A DNA stretch of 64,000 bases from positions 806,001-870,000 of the forward strand of contig JAPZLL010000010.1 of assembly GCA_036250225.1 (NCBI GenBank). The letters run 5' to 3'. This stretch comes from Cercophora sp. LCS_1 (lineage: Eukaryota; Ascomycota; Sordariomycetes; Sordariales; Lasiosphaeriaceae). Made by a program: the position numbers and the translations under genes. This document shows, piece by piece, positions 43,530 through 55,632 of this stretch. The notes under the pieces are model-generated. The model worked only from the letters and a program-made list of their open reading frames with translations. It ran no database searches and was not told where the DNA came from. Numbering within the stretch: the first letter of the stretch is position 1; each line of letters begins with the position of its first letter.

Positions 43530-45957
43530 TCAGCCCATGGCAATCAGCTCCCTCCTCGGCTTGGCCTTTTCCCAAGCATTCTCGAGAATATCCGCAATCC
43601 CCACCCGTTTCACTATTCCCTCCTCCCTGACAATCTGCAAGACAACCTTTTGAGCGGGGTTATCTCCCACTTTGCTCCGTCCAAGGAGGACAAACTCATG
43701 CCGCCCCTCGCCAAGAATGCACGTCGTGTCGTCTGGGTCCTGCGGGACGCAGTAATCAGTGCTTCCGACCTTTTGTCCAGTTTCATCGTGAACCTCAAAC
43801 CGGTAGAAATCGCTCTCCCGATACGTGGTGTTCAGTTCGTGTATCGGACCAACAAGGGAGAAATCGGTGACCTCGGTCCAGAAGAAAACCAGTTGGTCAT
43901 CAGGGGTGGCTTTGAGCTTGTCTTCTGTGAGGGCTGCATATGTGGACACAACGTCCTCGACCGTCACAGTCAGTGGACTCTTAGGCATCTTGAGGTTCCT
44001 GAGGAAGGCGGGAATCGGTTGCTCCGTGGTTGGACCGGTGATCTTGTCGACCCTTACAACCCGTAAGGGGTTATGACGGAGAGTAAAGCTGAGGACATCG
44101 GGGGAGATTCTGTTGTGGTGTTAGTTTCGGAACTGGGTGGCGGAAGAGCAAAGACTTACCCATCTGCGAACTGATCAGTCAGACGGAGCGTGGTAGCCCC
44201 CATCCAGCCAAGCCATGACCAGCTTGGGAACGGGACCTCGCGCTTCAAAGTGGTCATCGGGAGTGTCGTCTTTACTGTCCGACGAGACAACCTCGCTTGG
44301 CCGTTCAGTTCCCAGCTCCTGGTCCAGCACAACCCAAGGTCGAAGCGTGAGACTGGTATGCCCCAGACACAATGCACGTCGACCATGCCGCTGAACTCTT
44401 GTGTGATTGAGTTCACAGCATCGTAGGCATCGCCCGGCATTGTCAACTGTCGCTGGGAGAAGTTGTTGGTGGCAACACCGAATTGGTCCCGTGCAACATC
44501 AATGTGGTCGTTGAGCCCACCCTCCTCCATCGAGCCACCGCCAGTGAGGAAGGCAGCCTTGGTACCTAGAGTCAAAAGACGAACCTTTACCAGATGGGTT
44601 TCGAGGAACATGGCTTCGGTATACTCTGAGGTACGGCAACTCCAGTAGACCTGGTGGGGTGTGACGATGATAGTGCGTCTCGACACAACCTTCTCCTGCA
44701 AAGTCCAACCCCGGCGCGCCCAAGAAGTGTTGTCTAGATGTGAGTACTGGGACTTCAGCTTGTGTCGTATCTCGGGAGTGGTCGTAAGATACAAGACTGT
44801 TTGACGACTGTCAGCTTCTCGGACTTTAAGGACGTGCTGCTGCGCAAGGTTCTCTCGTGGATCGCAAACCCCGGCGAGGGATGCTGCAGCGTCTGTCCCA
44901 CATGCTGCGATGACAGTAAGCCGGGGGTAGCGATATATTTCGCTCATGAAATCCAAGTGCACCATCTTGTCGGATGTGTCATCCTGGAGAATGCACAACG
45001 CGTCAACCCATGGGTATCGGATTCCGAGGGACTCTGTTAGCGCGATGGCATCCTCGATGGTTTTCGAAACCTTGCCGACTAGAGCCCCAGGCTTAGACAG
45101 GTTCTCCTTGTTGGCTCGTGTGATCTTCAACTTCTGGGCTTGTCCCTAGACGTAGCTCAACGCGACGTACTCAAACGTGGAAATATCGGCGTCGGGAAAC
45201 CGCTGAACCGACTTGGTCCGGACATCGATAAGCCGAAGCACATTGATCATTCGGGATTTTGGGCTCTGGATCGCGGTGCACTTCCCGCCATGCTTCGTCA
45301 AGCATTCACCCAGCCATGCCTGAACCAGGTCAGGACGGATCCTGGGGGAGGTATGTCGCACGGATAGCAACAGTCGGTCGTCTGCAAGGGAGTCGTCGTC
45401 AAACAGCGTTGTGTTGTCTGCTGAAGCGCGCGTGTCAAAGGCCTGCATCCAACAGCAGGAACCTCCCAGGAAACCATTTTTGCCGGAGCTCGATGTCTGG
45501 CTTAGGATCGTCCCAGACAAGATTCAGCGCATTGTACTGGACCTCCTCTGGCTTGTCTTTCAAGCAGTGGGTGATGATGTCGGGGTGAGGGGTCGCACCC
45601 GTTTGATGGTGGCATTGATGTAGAAGATCTCGATCCTCCAGATGTTGTTTGGGTTGACTCGTCCGGGTTCGTCTTTGTCTAACTCAATCACGCGCTGGCA
45701 AATAAGACGGCAAAGGTCGCATCGCTCCGCTGACTTCTGGACGCGGTCGATAGTCCCGAGGGTCCAAGGCTTTTCGCCCCCGAGACCTCTTTGAACGGGT
45801 ATCGGTCTCGGATTTCGTCAAGAAAGTTTTCTCCGGCTGCCATGCGGCGCATTTCCCCTGCTGTTGGTACCCGAAGCGGGTCGAAGTCGATGGTGGAACA
45901 AATGTCGCAAAGTGTCGCGACCTTTTCTGGGATGTGGGGGTTGGGCGAGCTGGTCAT
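43530..45957 (-). pseudogene. HET-domain pseudogene
   Basis: One HET protein can be followed across broken frames. It opens at 45957 with MTSSPNPHIPEKVATLCDIC. The frame shifts near 45765, 45587 and 45440; each side reads as coherent protein (ERCDLCRLICQRVIELDKDE, then HPDIITHCLKDKP, then FDTRASADNTTLF). The frame then reaches EYVALSYV and a TAG at 45146-45148 exactly where the invariant Trp of SYVWG belongs, and continues in the same frame (GQAQKLKITRANKENL, YPWVDALCILQDD). A normal 50 nt intron (44159-44110, gtaagt) and an intact C-terminus to 43530 follow. The breaks are too close for introns. The gene cannot encode a working HET protein. It lies in tandem with the intact HET gene at 46244-48406. 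Confidence 0.88.
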
Positions 45958-46243
45958 GGTCGATGCGTCTGCGAGTTACCAGTCGACGTTCGTATTAAAC
46001 TGACGTCGCAATTATTCAATGAGAGGGTTGTCTGGTTCAAGGAAAAGTGTCATTGAGGAAAGATTTCCGTCTGCCCTGATTGACTGCACTGCACTGCCCC
46101 TCGCCCAACGTTCCTTCCACTTGGCATGCGGCCGTCCCTTTCCAGCTGTCACCCAGCAGCGGAAGTCGTGCCTGCCACACATCTCGTCCGACCCACAACC
46201 CGAACTGGGTCAATCACACAAACTCCGCCAACTCCAACCCGCG

Positions 46244-48406
46244 TCAGACAAGGCATATCTCGTCCAGGTCATCAGCGGTGTTCACGCCCTCAAAGGCTTC
46301 CCCATCCATGACGCCGTACAGGTACGCGGCACCAATAACACGATAGCGCCCCGGCATTTCCGTCTCCCGCAGCACCGTTGGATACGTTGCGCCGGCGAAG
46401 ACGGCGATCGCGTCCGAGGGGGCGATTCTGGGCGGCGCAAGCCCTGGTCGACCTGCTTCATCGACGAACAAGCGGTTCCCCGTTATGCGAAGCCTTTCAC
46501 GATACTCAAGAGTCCGCAAATTAACCCATTCACGTTCTCCCAGTGTGAGGTCGCTGGGAGGCGTTACCTTGCCTGATAGGATGTCGAAATGGCGGCTGAA
46601 GTCGACTGGCGTGTCGTACCAATGGCCCCAGACCGGACCACCCAGTAGAGCCCTCCATGCGTTGGCACGGTTAGCTTGGGCGATATTTGGGTCTGGCTGG
46701 TTGCTGTTGACTTCGCCAACCATCTCGCGGAACTTGGCTGTGTGCTTGCGCCACCTCGGAATGCCGAGACCCAACCCACTGCCACGAATCGTACGGCCAA
46801 CCTGCGCGACGCGAGCATTGAGCACCCGGCCTCGTAGGGACACACAAGGGTCTTCCCAGCTAACCTGCATCACTGTTGGGTTGGCCGTCCAGCCAATAGC
46901 CCCAGATGCATTCGTGTATTTTTTTCGATCCTGCCGGTAAAAGATGTTCGACGACTCTGGCAAGAGGGAGCCGAGTTTTGATGCCCAATCGGGGGCCCAT
47001 GACGGGAGCCCCTGAGAAAGGAGCCGTTGACCCTGACAAAAGAGAAACATTTCGGGTCCGTATCGGTGCAGACAAGCCCTCCCAGCGACAAAAAACACCC
47101 TGGCCATCGTGGTGTCGGGGGCGTAGTCGATTTTGATAAGAGCGCTGTCGACCCCCTCGACGATCCCAAGGATCCCGTATACAAGATCTCGGGGGTCGGT
47201 AGAGACAATGCCCCCAGATATAGTGCCAGCGTGGAAATCGTCACCTTCACGGCTGTCTTGGATCCTGTACAGCGCGTATAACAACGGAATTTGCAGTTTC
47301 GGTGGTTCTGTTGGGGCTCTTGCTCCATTGTTCTTGATCCTCAGCGCATTGTACCTGGTCATTCCGTGGAAGGGCGAGGTTCGCCAGGCGATTTCCCTAA
47401 CAAAGGGCCGTAATCCATTTTCATACACCACTCTCTTCTCCATTTCCGAAATGACGCCTAGCCCACCTAGCATGGCGTATCCAGAGACACGCGGGTCGTC
47501 AGCCTCGGGGCCGCAGCAAATCTGGGATTTGCGGGCCAATAGAATCTCTTGAATGACCCAAACTCGCCGGAACCATGGCCTGTGTACGAGGCGGCGAATG
47601 GCCCGGAAGTCTACAGCGAATTCTGGCTGGGCGGCAGGCGGCGCTCCTTCGATCCCACTCTTGGCCAGGCTGTTTTCGACTACCATGCGGTCAAACCGAA
47701 CCCTTTGACTGATGACCGACTCATCTCCTTCGCGAGGAAAGATTTTTTGTAGGCGGTCTAGCTCACATAGCGCTACCAGGGCGCCATCGTCGAGTTCATT
47801 TCCAAGCCAGACAACGACCTTCGTGGCAAGGTTAAAGATTTTGCCCATCAAGGGGACCTGGGTGTTCTTCTCGTCCACGCTGTCTTGGTCAATGCACAGG
47901 GCATCAACCCATATACGTCTCTTGAATCCGTCGCGGCGCAATCGAGCCAGAGCCTGATGGAGATTGCGCGTGACGCTGACAATACATTCGTCGAGGCGGA
48001 TCTGTGCCGTGTCGTCTGGGTCGCCCCAGACATACGAGAGCGCAACAAACTTAGACCCGGAGGTGAGAGAACGATGGGTTAGGCGACATGATAGCACGGC
48101 GTCGTCGGACCGCGACAGGTCCAGCCGGAGAAGTCGGATTTCGCCAATCTCGGGATTCAGCCGTCGGTATCCGTGATGGTGGTGGTTAAAGTTGGGCTTT
48201 TCGGGCAGCTCCGAGTCGTCCTGGTAATCATTTCCCCAGTCGTCCTCTGAGTCGTCTTCTGAGTCGCTGTATGAACTGTGTGGGCTGTCGCTTGACTCCA
48301 TTGTTAGTCGGAACGAGGAAGGGGAGTGTTTGTCGCTATGCTCAAACCGCGAAGCGGGGTTCTTGGGCGCCTCATTGGACGTTGCGGGGTCTTGGGACCT
48401 TACCAA
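46244..48406 (-). CDS. HET-domain protein
   Basis: Single exon, 720 aa from 48406; an in-frame ATG at 48301 (residue 36) is an equally good start. After an acidic stretch (SDSEDDSEDDWGNDYQDDSE) and a His run come VALSYVWGDPDD at 121-132, IWVDALCIDQDS at 165-176 and PLMGKIFNLATKVVVWLG. RPWFRRVWVIQEILLAR, DPRDLVYGILGIVEG and a C-terminal YLYGVMDGEAF complete the standard HET layout. Heterokaryon incompatibility-type recognition is the known family role. It lies 286 bp upstream, in the same orientation, of the HET pseudogene, so the two may be tandem relatives. No premature stops. Confidence 0.92.
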   Translation of the reverse strand: MVRSQDPATSNEAPKNPASRFEHSDKHSPSSFRLTMESSDSPHSSYSDSEDDSEDDWGNDYQDDSELPEKPNFNHHHHGYRRLNPEIGEIRLLRLDLSRSDDAVLSCRLTHRSLTSGSKFVALSYVWGDPDDTAQIRLDECIVSVTRNLHQALARLRRDGFKRRIWVDALCIDQDSVDEKNTQVPLMGKIFNLATKVVVWLGNELDDGALVALCELDRLQKIFPREGDESVISQRVRFDRMVVENSLAKSGIEGAPPAAQPEFAVDFRAIRRLVHRPWFRRVWVIQEILLARKSQICCGPEADDPRVSGYAMLGGLGVISEMEKRVVYENGLRPFVREIAWRTSPFHGMTRYNALRIKNNGARAPTEPPKLQIPLLYALYRIQDSREGDDFHAGTISGGIVSTDPRDLVYGILGIVEGVDSALIKIDYAPDTTMARVFFVAGRACLHRYGPEMFLFCQGQRLLSQGLPSWAPDWASKLGSLLPESSNIFYRQDRKKYTNASGAIGWTANPTVMQVSWEDPCVSLRGRVLNARVAQVGRTIRGSGLGLGIPRWRKHTAKFREMVGEVNSNQPDPNIAQANRANAWRALLGGPVWGHWYDTPVDFSRHFDILSGKVTPPSDLTLGEREWVNLRTLEYRERLRITGNRLFVDEAGRPGLAPPRIAPSDAIAVFAGATYPTVLRETEMPGRYRVIGAAYLYGVMDGEAFEGVNTADDLDEICLV

Positions 48407-49514
48407 ATCTCACGTCAAACCAAGCTTCGGCGAGTCTCTCTCCCACAGTGAATCCGGCCAATCCTAGCTGTTGTGCAGAATGTCGGCCCAATGTCCGACC
48501 GATTGGTTGAAATGTCCCACGCACCATGTAATGTCTGAGAAGAAATAACACACTTAAATCTTTCGCACAACAAATCAGGTCAAAGAAAGGAAAGGGATAA
48601 AGACAAAAAAAAACAAGGGCAAAGAATCAATACCATCAACCTCGTTTGTCGCCCACACTCCTGCGCGACACCACAATCAACATTCGTACCACGCATGTCG
48701 GAACGCATGCAAGGAAGCCATTGCGACCCAGCTCTCTGGCAGCCAGGTTCTTTCTCTCAGCACGAATGAGCATCCCGGCGACAACACCCAAGACGGCTCT
48801 CCTCCAATCACCTCACGGGCGGGAATGACCTGTCCGAGACCAAGAGGGGCCTTCTTGCCCAACAACTGCTGTGAGTTTCCCTCTGCATTGCCTACCTGCA
48901 ATTTTCCCATGCCACAGTACAACAACCCAACAGTTGAAGCCTGCTGCTTAGCCAAGGACTGTCGATTGACGTGACCGCCCTCACCCCGCATAGCTTGGCA
49001 TAACAGAACAAGGGAATACAATGCTGATATTTTTGTGGTTGGCGATGATGAGGTTAAATTTTTCTATTTGAAGGATTATTTCCTAGTTATATACAGCCAT
49101 GAGCCGGCCCTGTCGTGTCTACCTACCGGCGGTATGGCAAGACTTGGCAACTATGCCTTTCTGATTAGGTTATGAAAGCTGTGTTTACCTGTGTTTACCA
49201 ACGTTTTGGATTGCGCTGTTCCGTTAGGAGCGCCGCAAACACCCGACCCCACACACTTCGACGTCCCATATTCTGCTCAGGGTTCTCCAGCTTTCCTGGA
49301 TCCGGGGTTCCGTTTCAGCCAATGAGGACCTCTAATCAAGTACAGAGAAAAGAGAAGTTGTATTGGCAATCTAGATAACCGAAATGATAGAATGGAAATC
49401 CCTTCCCATCAAGAACAACAAACCCCGCCCCAAACTGAAATCGCTTCTACTTCCTCAAACTCCGACCAAGCTTTACTTAGCAGTCATCAACCATCAAACT
49501 AGCCACTGGAACCA
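48407..49514. other. Intergenic, no gene seen
   Basis: About 1.1 kb between the HET gene start and the AAA pseudogene 3' end. The longest ORF (minus, 48677-49021) lacks family character. Confidence 0.5.
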
Positions 49515-52325
49515 CTACGATCGTCCCCAAAACCACCACCCAGGTGACGTCGGTTGCGCAGGCTGTTGAGCCGGAGCAGGGTCGGAGGTAGACGGCTGGG
49601 CGGGCTGCCCAAGCACTTGCGGGACAGAAACTGGTTGATGCTGGGGCAGGACGGGCGGCGGAGCCTGTGGAATAGGGCTGTAGATCGGTACACCTGCACC
49701 AGAAGCCTGATATCCAGTTGCACAAGGTGCATTCGTATTGGAGTAATAGCCCGCTGCTGCCGTCTGTGGCGTCACTGTTGTAGGCATCATGCTAGCTCCG
49801 GTCCCCATGCCGCCGTGGAATTGCTGCTGGCTGGCGTAGGGGTTTGGTGTTGCGCTGCGCGGCGGCTGCGAAATGGTGGTCCCAGGATACGGCGTGTGCA
49901 TCTGCCTAGTGCTGAGATGGTGCTCCCGGTGCATGTCATTGCCTCTCTTCCGGTCGCCCCCGGCGCGGCCATTCTCCGCCTCCCATTGGTTCAGCAGATC
50001 CAGCTCTCGAGCGCGGAGGGCATATAGCTTGGCCAACTTCTCCGAGTCCATGCCGTGCACTTTGTCCAGGTAGTGCATGAACTGAAGGTAGGCTGCGGCC
50101 ACGGTCTCGAGATCGTCAGCTTGGAGGTGGACCACCGCATCAGCATGCTCAACTCGCTCATACTTTCCACCCTGAGCGTGGGACTCTGCAAGAGCCAAAG
50201 CCGTCTGACATGCATTGCGAATCTGGCGGCCGTTCCACTTCCTGTCAGCGCGGTTGGCGAAATAGTCCCAAGCAAAATCAAGGATTTTCCCCCTTTCGAT
50301 CTTGATTTCCCGCCTGCGCTGGTCGAATCTTCGCTGGATCATGTTGAGGTTCAGCTCGAAGATGGCTTTTGTGGACTGGGCATCGAGTTGTGGATAGTAG
50401 AGACTGATGTGAATGCGTGAAGTGAAGGCTTCGTCGAAGTCGCCGACGCGGTTGGTGGTCAAAAACAGGATTCCCGCATAGTACTCAAGCACGCGAAGGA
50501 AAATTTGTTTTGGCGTTAGCTTCTCTTGCCCAATGGACGTGGCGAGCGAAGTGATGGACGGGATGATCGGGGGCATCCGCTTACCTGACACGAGTCCATT
50601 GCGAATGAAATCCTGCTTGGATCTGGCGGCGAGGAACACATCGGCTTCGTCAAGCAGCAAAACGCAACCCCACCTATTTGCAAGGGTGAAGTGAGTTTCG
50701 AGTGCCGCCTCAACTTCTGATGCTGTTGTCCCCAGGTCACCTTTGGCAGCATTAATAAGTCAAGCCGATAACTCGCTTCTTCAGAACAAGAGGGAAGTAC
50801 TTACCACAAGTGATCTGGAAGAGTGGTCTCCCGAACAGTTCTGCTACGCCCTCTTTGAGAACAACAAAATTTAGCCAAAAGATCGCGGTCCTCAGAGCTT
50901 GCAGTTGGGCGCCAGCTCACTAAGCGGTGGCGGCTTACCTGCCGTGGTAGTTTTCCCGACACCCGGAGCGCCATGAAGCAGAACAATCAGCCCTTTCCCT
51001 ATAATTATGCCTTGGTGTTAGAGATTCCCCCAACGCTTATGGGACCGACACTCATGGGATTGCTCTGACCCTTTCCGGCGACAATGTCAACTTGTTGGTC
51101 CTCTTTGGGCTCCTTATCCCTGAAGTGCTGTGCGATGAGGGACAAGACCATCTCCTTGTGTCCTTTAGGGAGCACTAGCTGATCAAAGGCAGTCCCAGAC
51201 GTGTCCCAGACGTGTCCCAGTTCCCTGACGACTGGACAGGAGCAGATCCCTGAGACGGGCTGTTCCTAGAGGTAAAGTTTCGACGTGAGGAGCTGCCGGT
51301 TTCCGGTGGACTCAAGTAGATCAAGTCCAACTCAGCTGCATGAGGGAAGAAATCGTTAGCAGTGCCCAGTCATTCGTACGGAGGATGAGTCACTGAGCCG
51401 AAGAAAGCCAAGATAGGGTAGGGAAGTATCCCGTGCCTGGAAAGAAACGAGAGAATGAACGATGAAAACAACGTACCCCATTTCCGGCTCCGAAGAATGA
51501 AACCAAAAACTCGATAGGACATGATAATCAGGTCTGACTCGGGGATCTCATGACCCGAGCTCTTGATATCTCTTAGAAGCCGGGGATAGATGGTGAGAGG
51601 AGGCTCTTGTTCCCTGTCTTCCGGAACCAATGTCGCCATGTAATCTTGGTCCCTCCTTTTCTCCACATATTGGTCGTTATGAATATCTTCACATTGACAG
51701 CAGTCTGCCGAACAATGCTCCCTGTCTTTTTCCAAGTCCGCCACATCAATGAGGTCCTCGCGGAGTTCTGGTATCTTCATGCTTGGTGTTCCCTCTGACA
51801 GGTCTTCGGTAGCCCCTTGGTCTCGGCAAAGCGAAGTGGGAAGACTGCAAGAGAAGTTACTGGCTTCTCGCCGTCAAATCTCGCGATACGTATGTCTGTG
51901 GTTCTTGGGCCGAGTCGTTTGCCGTCAAAGTAAATCTAGACACACCTCAGCGTGACTGGCGTTGCCTCCGCTTCCTTAGCGTCTTTGTCCCAGGTCGTCC
52001 GCCAAGGGGGAAACACTTTATGGGGACAACTGCGTACGCTGATGACCCTATATGCTTGGCGCCTGCTCTGCCCGACAACTAAGTCACCGGGTTTGAAGAG
52101 GTACCAGATATCCGAGAATGAGACCATTCGGCAATGGACACTCTTTAGAAAGCTCATCTTGTTCTCGATCTCGGTATCCATGAAGTCGACGAGACTCGAA
52201 AGTTGCTTGTGCCCCGTGATCGAGAAAGTGAGCTCATTTTCCTTCTTGTCGTCGTTCCTGCTGTCGTCACCAGGTTTGCCGTTGTTGCCGTCCCCTCCGC
52301 CTGGCTGTCCTGCTTGCAACCGCAT
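49515..52325 (-). pseudogene. AAA+ ATPase pseudogene
   Basis: Minus-strand pieces form one fungal AAA+ ATPase. N-terminal part from 52325: WYLFKPGDLVVGQ, then LRCV, an in-frame TAG at 51936-51938, then IYFDGKRLGPRT. A frameshift near 51820 precedes PELREDLIDV. A 141 nt intron (51476-51336) follows. An 11 bp tandem duplication (gtcccagacgt on the plus strand, 51192-51213) then shifts the frame before AFDQLVLPKGHKEMV. After this come introns 51051-50999, 50938-50853 and 50814-50741. The core has Walker A HGAPGVGKTTTA and Walker B CVLLLDEADVFLAAR, then GILFLTTNRVGDFDEAFTSR and a Pro/Gln-rich tail. Removing one 11 bp copy restores the frame there. At least three disabling lesions are present, so the gene is dead although its ATPase core is intact. 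The 5' end appears truncated. Confidence 0.82.
51192..51220. repeat. 11 bp tandem duplication
   Basis: gtcccagacgt occurs twice in tandem (51192-51202, 51203-51213) followed by a partial third copy, gtcccag. It lies inside the AAA pseudogene and causes a frameshift. Confidence 0.95.
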
Positions 52326-52334
52326 CTTGTGCCC

Positions 52335-53127
52335 TCACAGCCCGAATACATCACCCCACAGAACCTCTACCCGTTCTTCACCGATATCGTCAACCTCGAT
52401 ACCTCAGACCTCACAGCAATTCTCGCAACAACCCACTCCATCCCTCTCCCCTACCGCAGCCGCACGAAACAGGTCATCTCAACCCCAACATTCAGATCCT
52501 GGGCAACATCCCCAACCTCCCGCAAGCTCTTGATCCGCGGATCACCAGGGGCGGACATACTCCACGCCCGCTCAGCAATGTCTCTCGTCTCGGCATCCCT
52601 CATCCTCAGCCTCCGCGGCGGGAGCGACTCTCGATTCGCATCTCTCGTGTTCTTTTGCGGTCAACATGCGGAATCAGACGGCCCATTCTCAGGCGGTTTG
52701 GCCATGGTGCGGAGTTCATCGCCCAAATCTTGCGTGAGGGTGGTGAGGAGATGGTGTGGTGGGGTGGGATCGGTCTGGAGATGTTGGGGCAGTTCCTGAG
52801 GATATCGACATGTTATGTGGGCTGTTTGGGAGGCTTGTGAGCGGTTTGCCGAGGGAGAAAACGGTTGTTTGTGTGATCGACGGGGTGGAGGCTTATGAGC
52901 AGGATGAGTTCGAAGAGGGGACGAGGATGGTGTTGGACTGCGTGTTGAGGCCCGCGAGGGAGGAGGGCGTCGGTCCGGCTGTCAAGGTCTTGGTGACGAG
53001 TCCGGTCGGGACGGTCAGCGTACATGAGGCTTTTGAAGATGAGGAAGAGAACGTTTTGTCTCTGGAAGGGTTGGTAGGTATGGGAGATGAATATGGGTTG
53101 ATGGATGTGGAAGGTGATGTGTTTTGA
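52335..53127 (+). pseudogene. Truncated fungal hypothetical pseudogene
   Basis: Three plus-strand frames in succession carry one protein: YITPQNLYPFFTDIV to FFCGQHAESDGPFSGGLAMV (frame to about 52705), then FIAQILREGGEEMVWWGGIG, then (from about 52795) EDIDMLCGLFGRLVSGLP, KTVVCVIDGVEAYEQDEFEE and VKVLVTSPVGTVSV to a stop at 53127. This order matches a family of fungal proteins with P-loop-ATPase-like features (VVCVIDG as a Walker B-like strand) whose function I do not know. Two frame changes within a few bases each fit single-base losses. No start codon lies before the conserved part; upstream sequence belongs to the AAA pseudogene on the other strand. Confidence 0.7.
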
Positions 53128-53644
53128 AGGTATGATCATTATTGACCAAGGTACGCTAGAACAAGGCACAATGTTAGTTTTCGGTGTACTGCGAATGGGA
53201 ACTCCAAAAGCTACCTATTTTTGTCGATTATGCAAGGATCTTGCAGTTAGTCTATGTGATGTTTCAGAGGTGGCGGGAGGTTGGATAAAGCCCAGACGTG
53301 TCATGTACCCGACCATCCCATCCACCAGCGGGCTAAGACAAGGGAACTCCCGCAGCGTTACAAAATCGCTTAATTGCTCGGCACAAAAGAAGATTGCAAC
53401 GCTGTTGCTCTTATGGTGGGTGATGACTGGTGAGATTTCCCATTTAGCCATTTCCCGGTCACGTACGACCCCAAGCCGCTCGTTATGTCTGCCGGCAGCG
53501 CAGTGGCGGCTTGAATACCACATCCTGATCGGGTCATGAAAGGAATCGGCGGGGTTGAAGATCTTTATGTTGCATTTATTGGCACAGACCCGTGAATTTG
53601 GCCAGTTCCATGTCTGACGTGCAACTCTCCCTTGCTCGCCTGTC
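53128..53644. other. Intergenic, no gene seen
   Basis: Promoter side of the GMC oxidoreductase. A minus-strand ORF (53215-53646) has no recognisable features. Confidence 0.5.
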
Positions 53645-55632
53645 ATGAAGCCAACACCATCGTCCGCTGCGTTTTTGTTTCTCGCCGACCTTACGGGAGC
53701 CGCCGCGACCCACTGTGGCCCATCCCACCGGCAGGTCCGACGCCAGGTCTCTCAGCTCCGCGACGGAGGTTACGACTTCATCATCGCTGGAGGCGGCACT
53801 GCCGGTCTGACGGTAGCTGATCGCCTCTCGGAAGCGTTCCCTGAAAGTAAGTTGCTTTTGCAGGTTCTTCGTGAAACGCTCTAACATCAGTTTTAGAAAC
53901 TGTACTCGTAGTCGAATACGGAGATGTCGAATACGCCCCGGGAACCTTTGATCCACCCCTCGCAACATGGGGTGGCCGCGCCGTCACCGCCACCCGCTGG
54001 GACGTTGTCCCACAACCAGAGCCGAGATTCAGGAACAAGACGCCCGTGGTATACGCCGGCCAGGTCGTAGGCGGTAGCTCAGCGATCAACGGCATGTTCT
54101 TCGACCGACCGGCGCGACAAGACCTCGACGACTGGGACGACTTGGCAGGAAACAAGAACACCAGCAACAGATGGAACTGGGATACCATCTACCCCTACTT
54201 CAAGAAGAGCGTCACCTTTACCGCCCCGTCAGCGACCGATGCGCAAAAGTACGGCTACACGTGGGATGCTTCGGTCTACGGCTCCACGACATCCATATAC
54301 TCCAGCTTCCCTCCGTTCTTGTGGGCAGACCACCACATCGTCCGCAACGCCTGGAGCGAGATAGGAGCTCGCGCGCTCAAGGAGTGCGCCAGCGGCAACA
54401 AGTCCGGACTCTGCTGGGTTCCCATCTCGCAACACCCCGTCACAGCCCGACGCTCGCACGCCGGCGTAGGCCACTACCTCGCCGTCAACGCAACCCGATC
54501 CAACTACGACCTCCTCGTGAAGCACCAAGTCGTCCGCGTCGTGTGGCCAACCGGAGATCCCACATCCGGACCACCAGTCGTCCAAGTCAGACCTCTATCC
54601 GGCAACCAAACAATCTTCAGCATACCCGCCAGAGCCGAAGTCATCCTCTCGGCCGGTGTCTTCAACACGCCCGCCATCCTCCAACGAAGCGGCATCGGCA
54701 AATCGTCCATCCTCGCCCAAGCCGGCATCAACACGATCATCGACCTCCCAGGCGTGGGTTCCAACTTGCAAGACCACTCCGGCGCACCCGTCTCCTGGAA
54801 CCTGACCAAGCCAGTCAATCAGAGTCCCCTCCCAGAACAAATGGCCGACCCAGCCTTTCTAGCCGATGCAACAGCCGGATTCAACGAGACCCCGGCCCGC
54901 GGTCCATACACGCTCGGCAACTCCAACAGCGCCATCTACATCCCATTTTCCGAGCTCGCAGGGCGGAATAAGACGGAATCCATCGTCAACAAGATCAGGG
55001 AGAGCATCAAAGACGGCACTGCGTTCTCGACCCTCCCGGCAGATTACAGGGATGATACGACCCTCAAAGCAGGCTACGCAGCCCAACTAGAAACCATAGC
55101 CAGGATCATGTCCGATCCCGAGACCCCGAGCCTCGAAAGCACATGGGCGTCGGGGAATAACGTGCGCGCCGTCAATCTACATCCTCTGAGCCGTGGTACT
55201 GTAAGGTTGAATCTTACACATCCGTTTGAATTCCCTGTTGTTATTTATGGTACAGGGTCCAACAGGCTTGATATCGATGTCTACATTGAACATATCCGGT
55301 ATTTGAGACGGACGGTGGCCGCGCCGGCGATGCAAAAATATGGAGCTATCGAGACGGGGCCTGGCCTCGCGGCCCAGAGTGATGAGGAGCTGATCGATTA
55401 TGTGAGTGACAATATTGTATTCTCGTTTATGCACCCCTGTTGTACGGCGGCTATGTTGCCTCGGGAGAAGGGTGGTGTTGTTGATACGGATCTGGCTGTT
55501 TATGGGGCGAATGGACTGAGGGTTGTTGATATGAGTGCGTTGCCTGTGTTGCCGAGTGCGCATCTGAGTGCGTTGGCGTATGCGGTTGGGGAGAGGGCTG
55601 CTGATGTTATCGCAGGGGCGTGGCGGGTTTGA
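53645..55632 (+). CDS. GMC oxidoreductase
   Basis: Two exons, 53645-53846 and 53897-55632, with a 50 nt intron (gtaagt..ttttag); 645 aa. The N-terminus is weakly signal-like. FAD Rossmann motif: YDFIIAGGGTAGLTVADRL (GGGTAG at 49-54). Then VVGGSSAINGMFFDRPARQD (GMC signature 1), ILSAGVFNTPAILQRSGIG (signature 2) and, at the C-terminus, MHPCCTAAML and AHLSALAYAVGERAADVI with the two active-site positions (His, His/Asn). A flavin-dependent alcohol or sugar oxidase or dehydrogenase; likely secreted, possibly of the aryl-alcohol or glucose oxidase type. The gene is intact among pseudogenes. Confidence 0.92.

Noticed and set aside
45146..45765. Frame changes in the HET pseudogene as introns
   Set aside because: Coherent protein resumes within one or two bases of each break, so there is no room for an intron.
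53215..53646. Minus-strand ORF of 143 codons
   Set aside because: No motif, overlaps the GMC gene's promoter, not protein-like.
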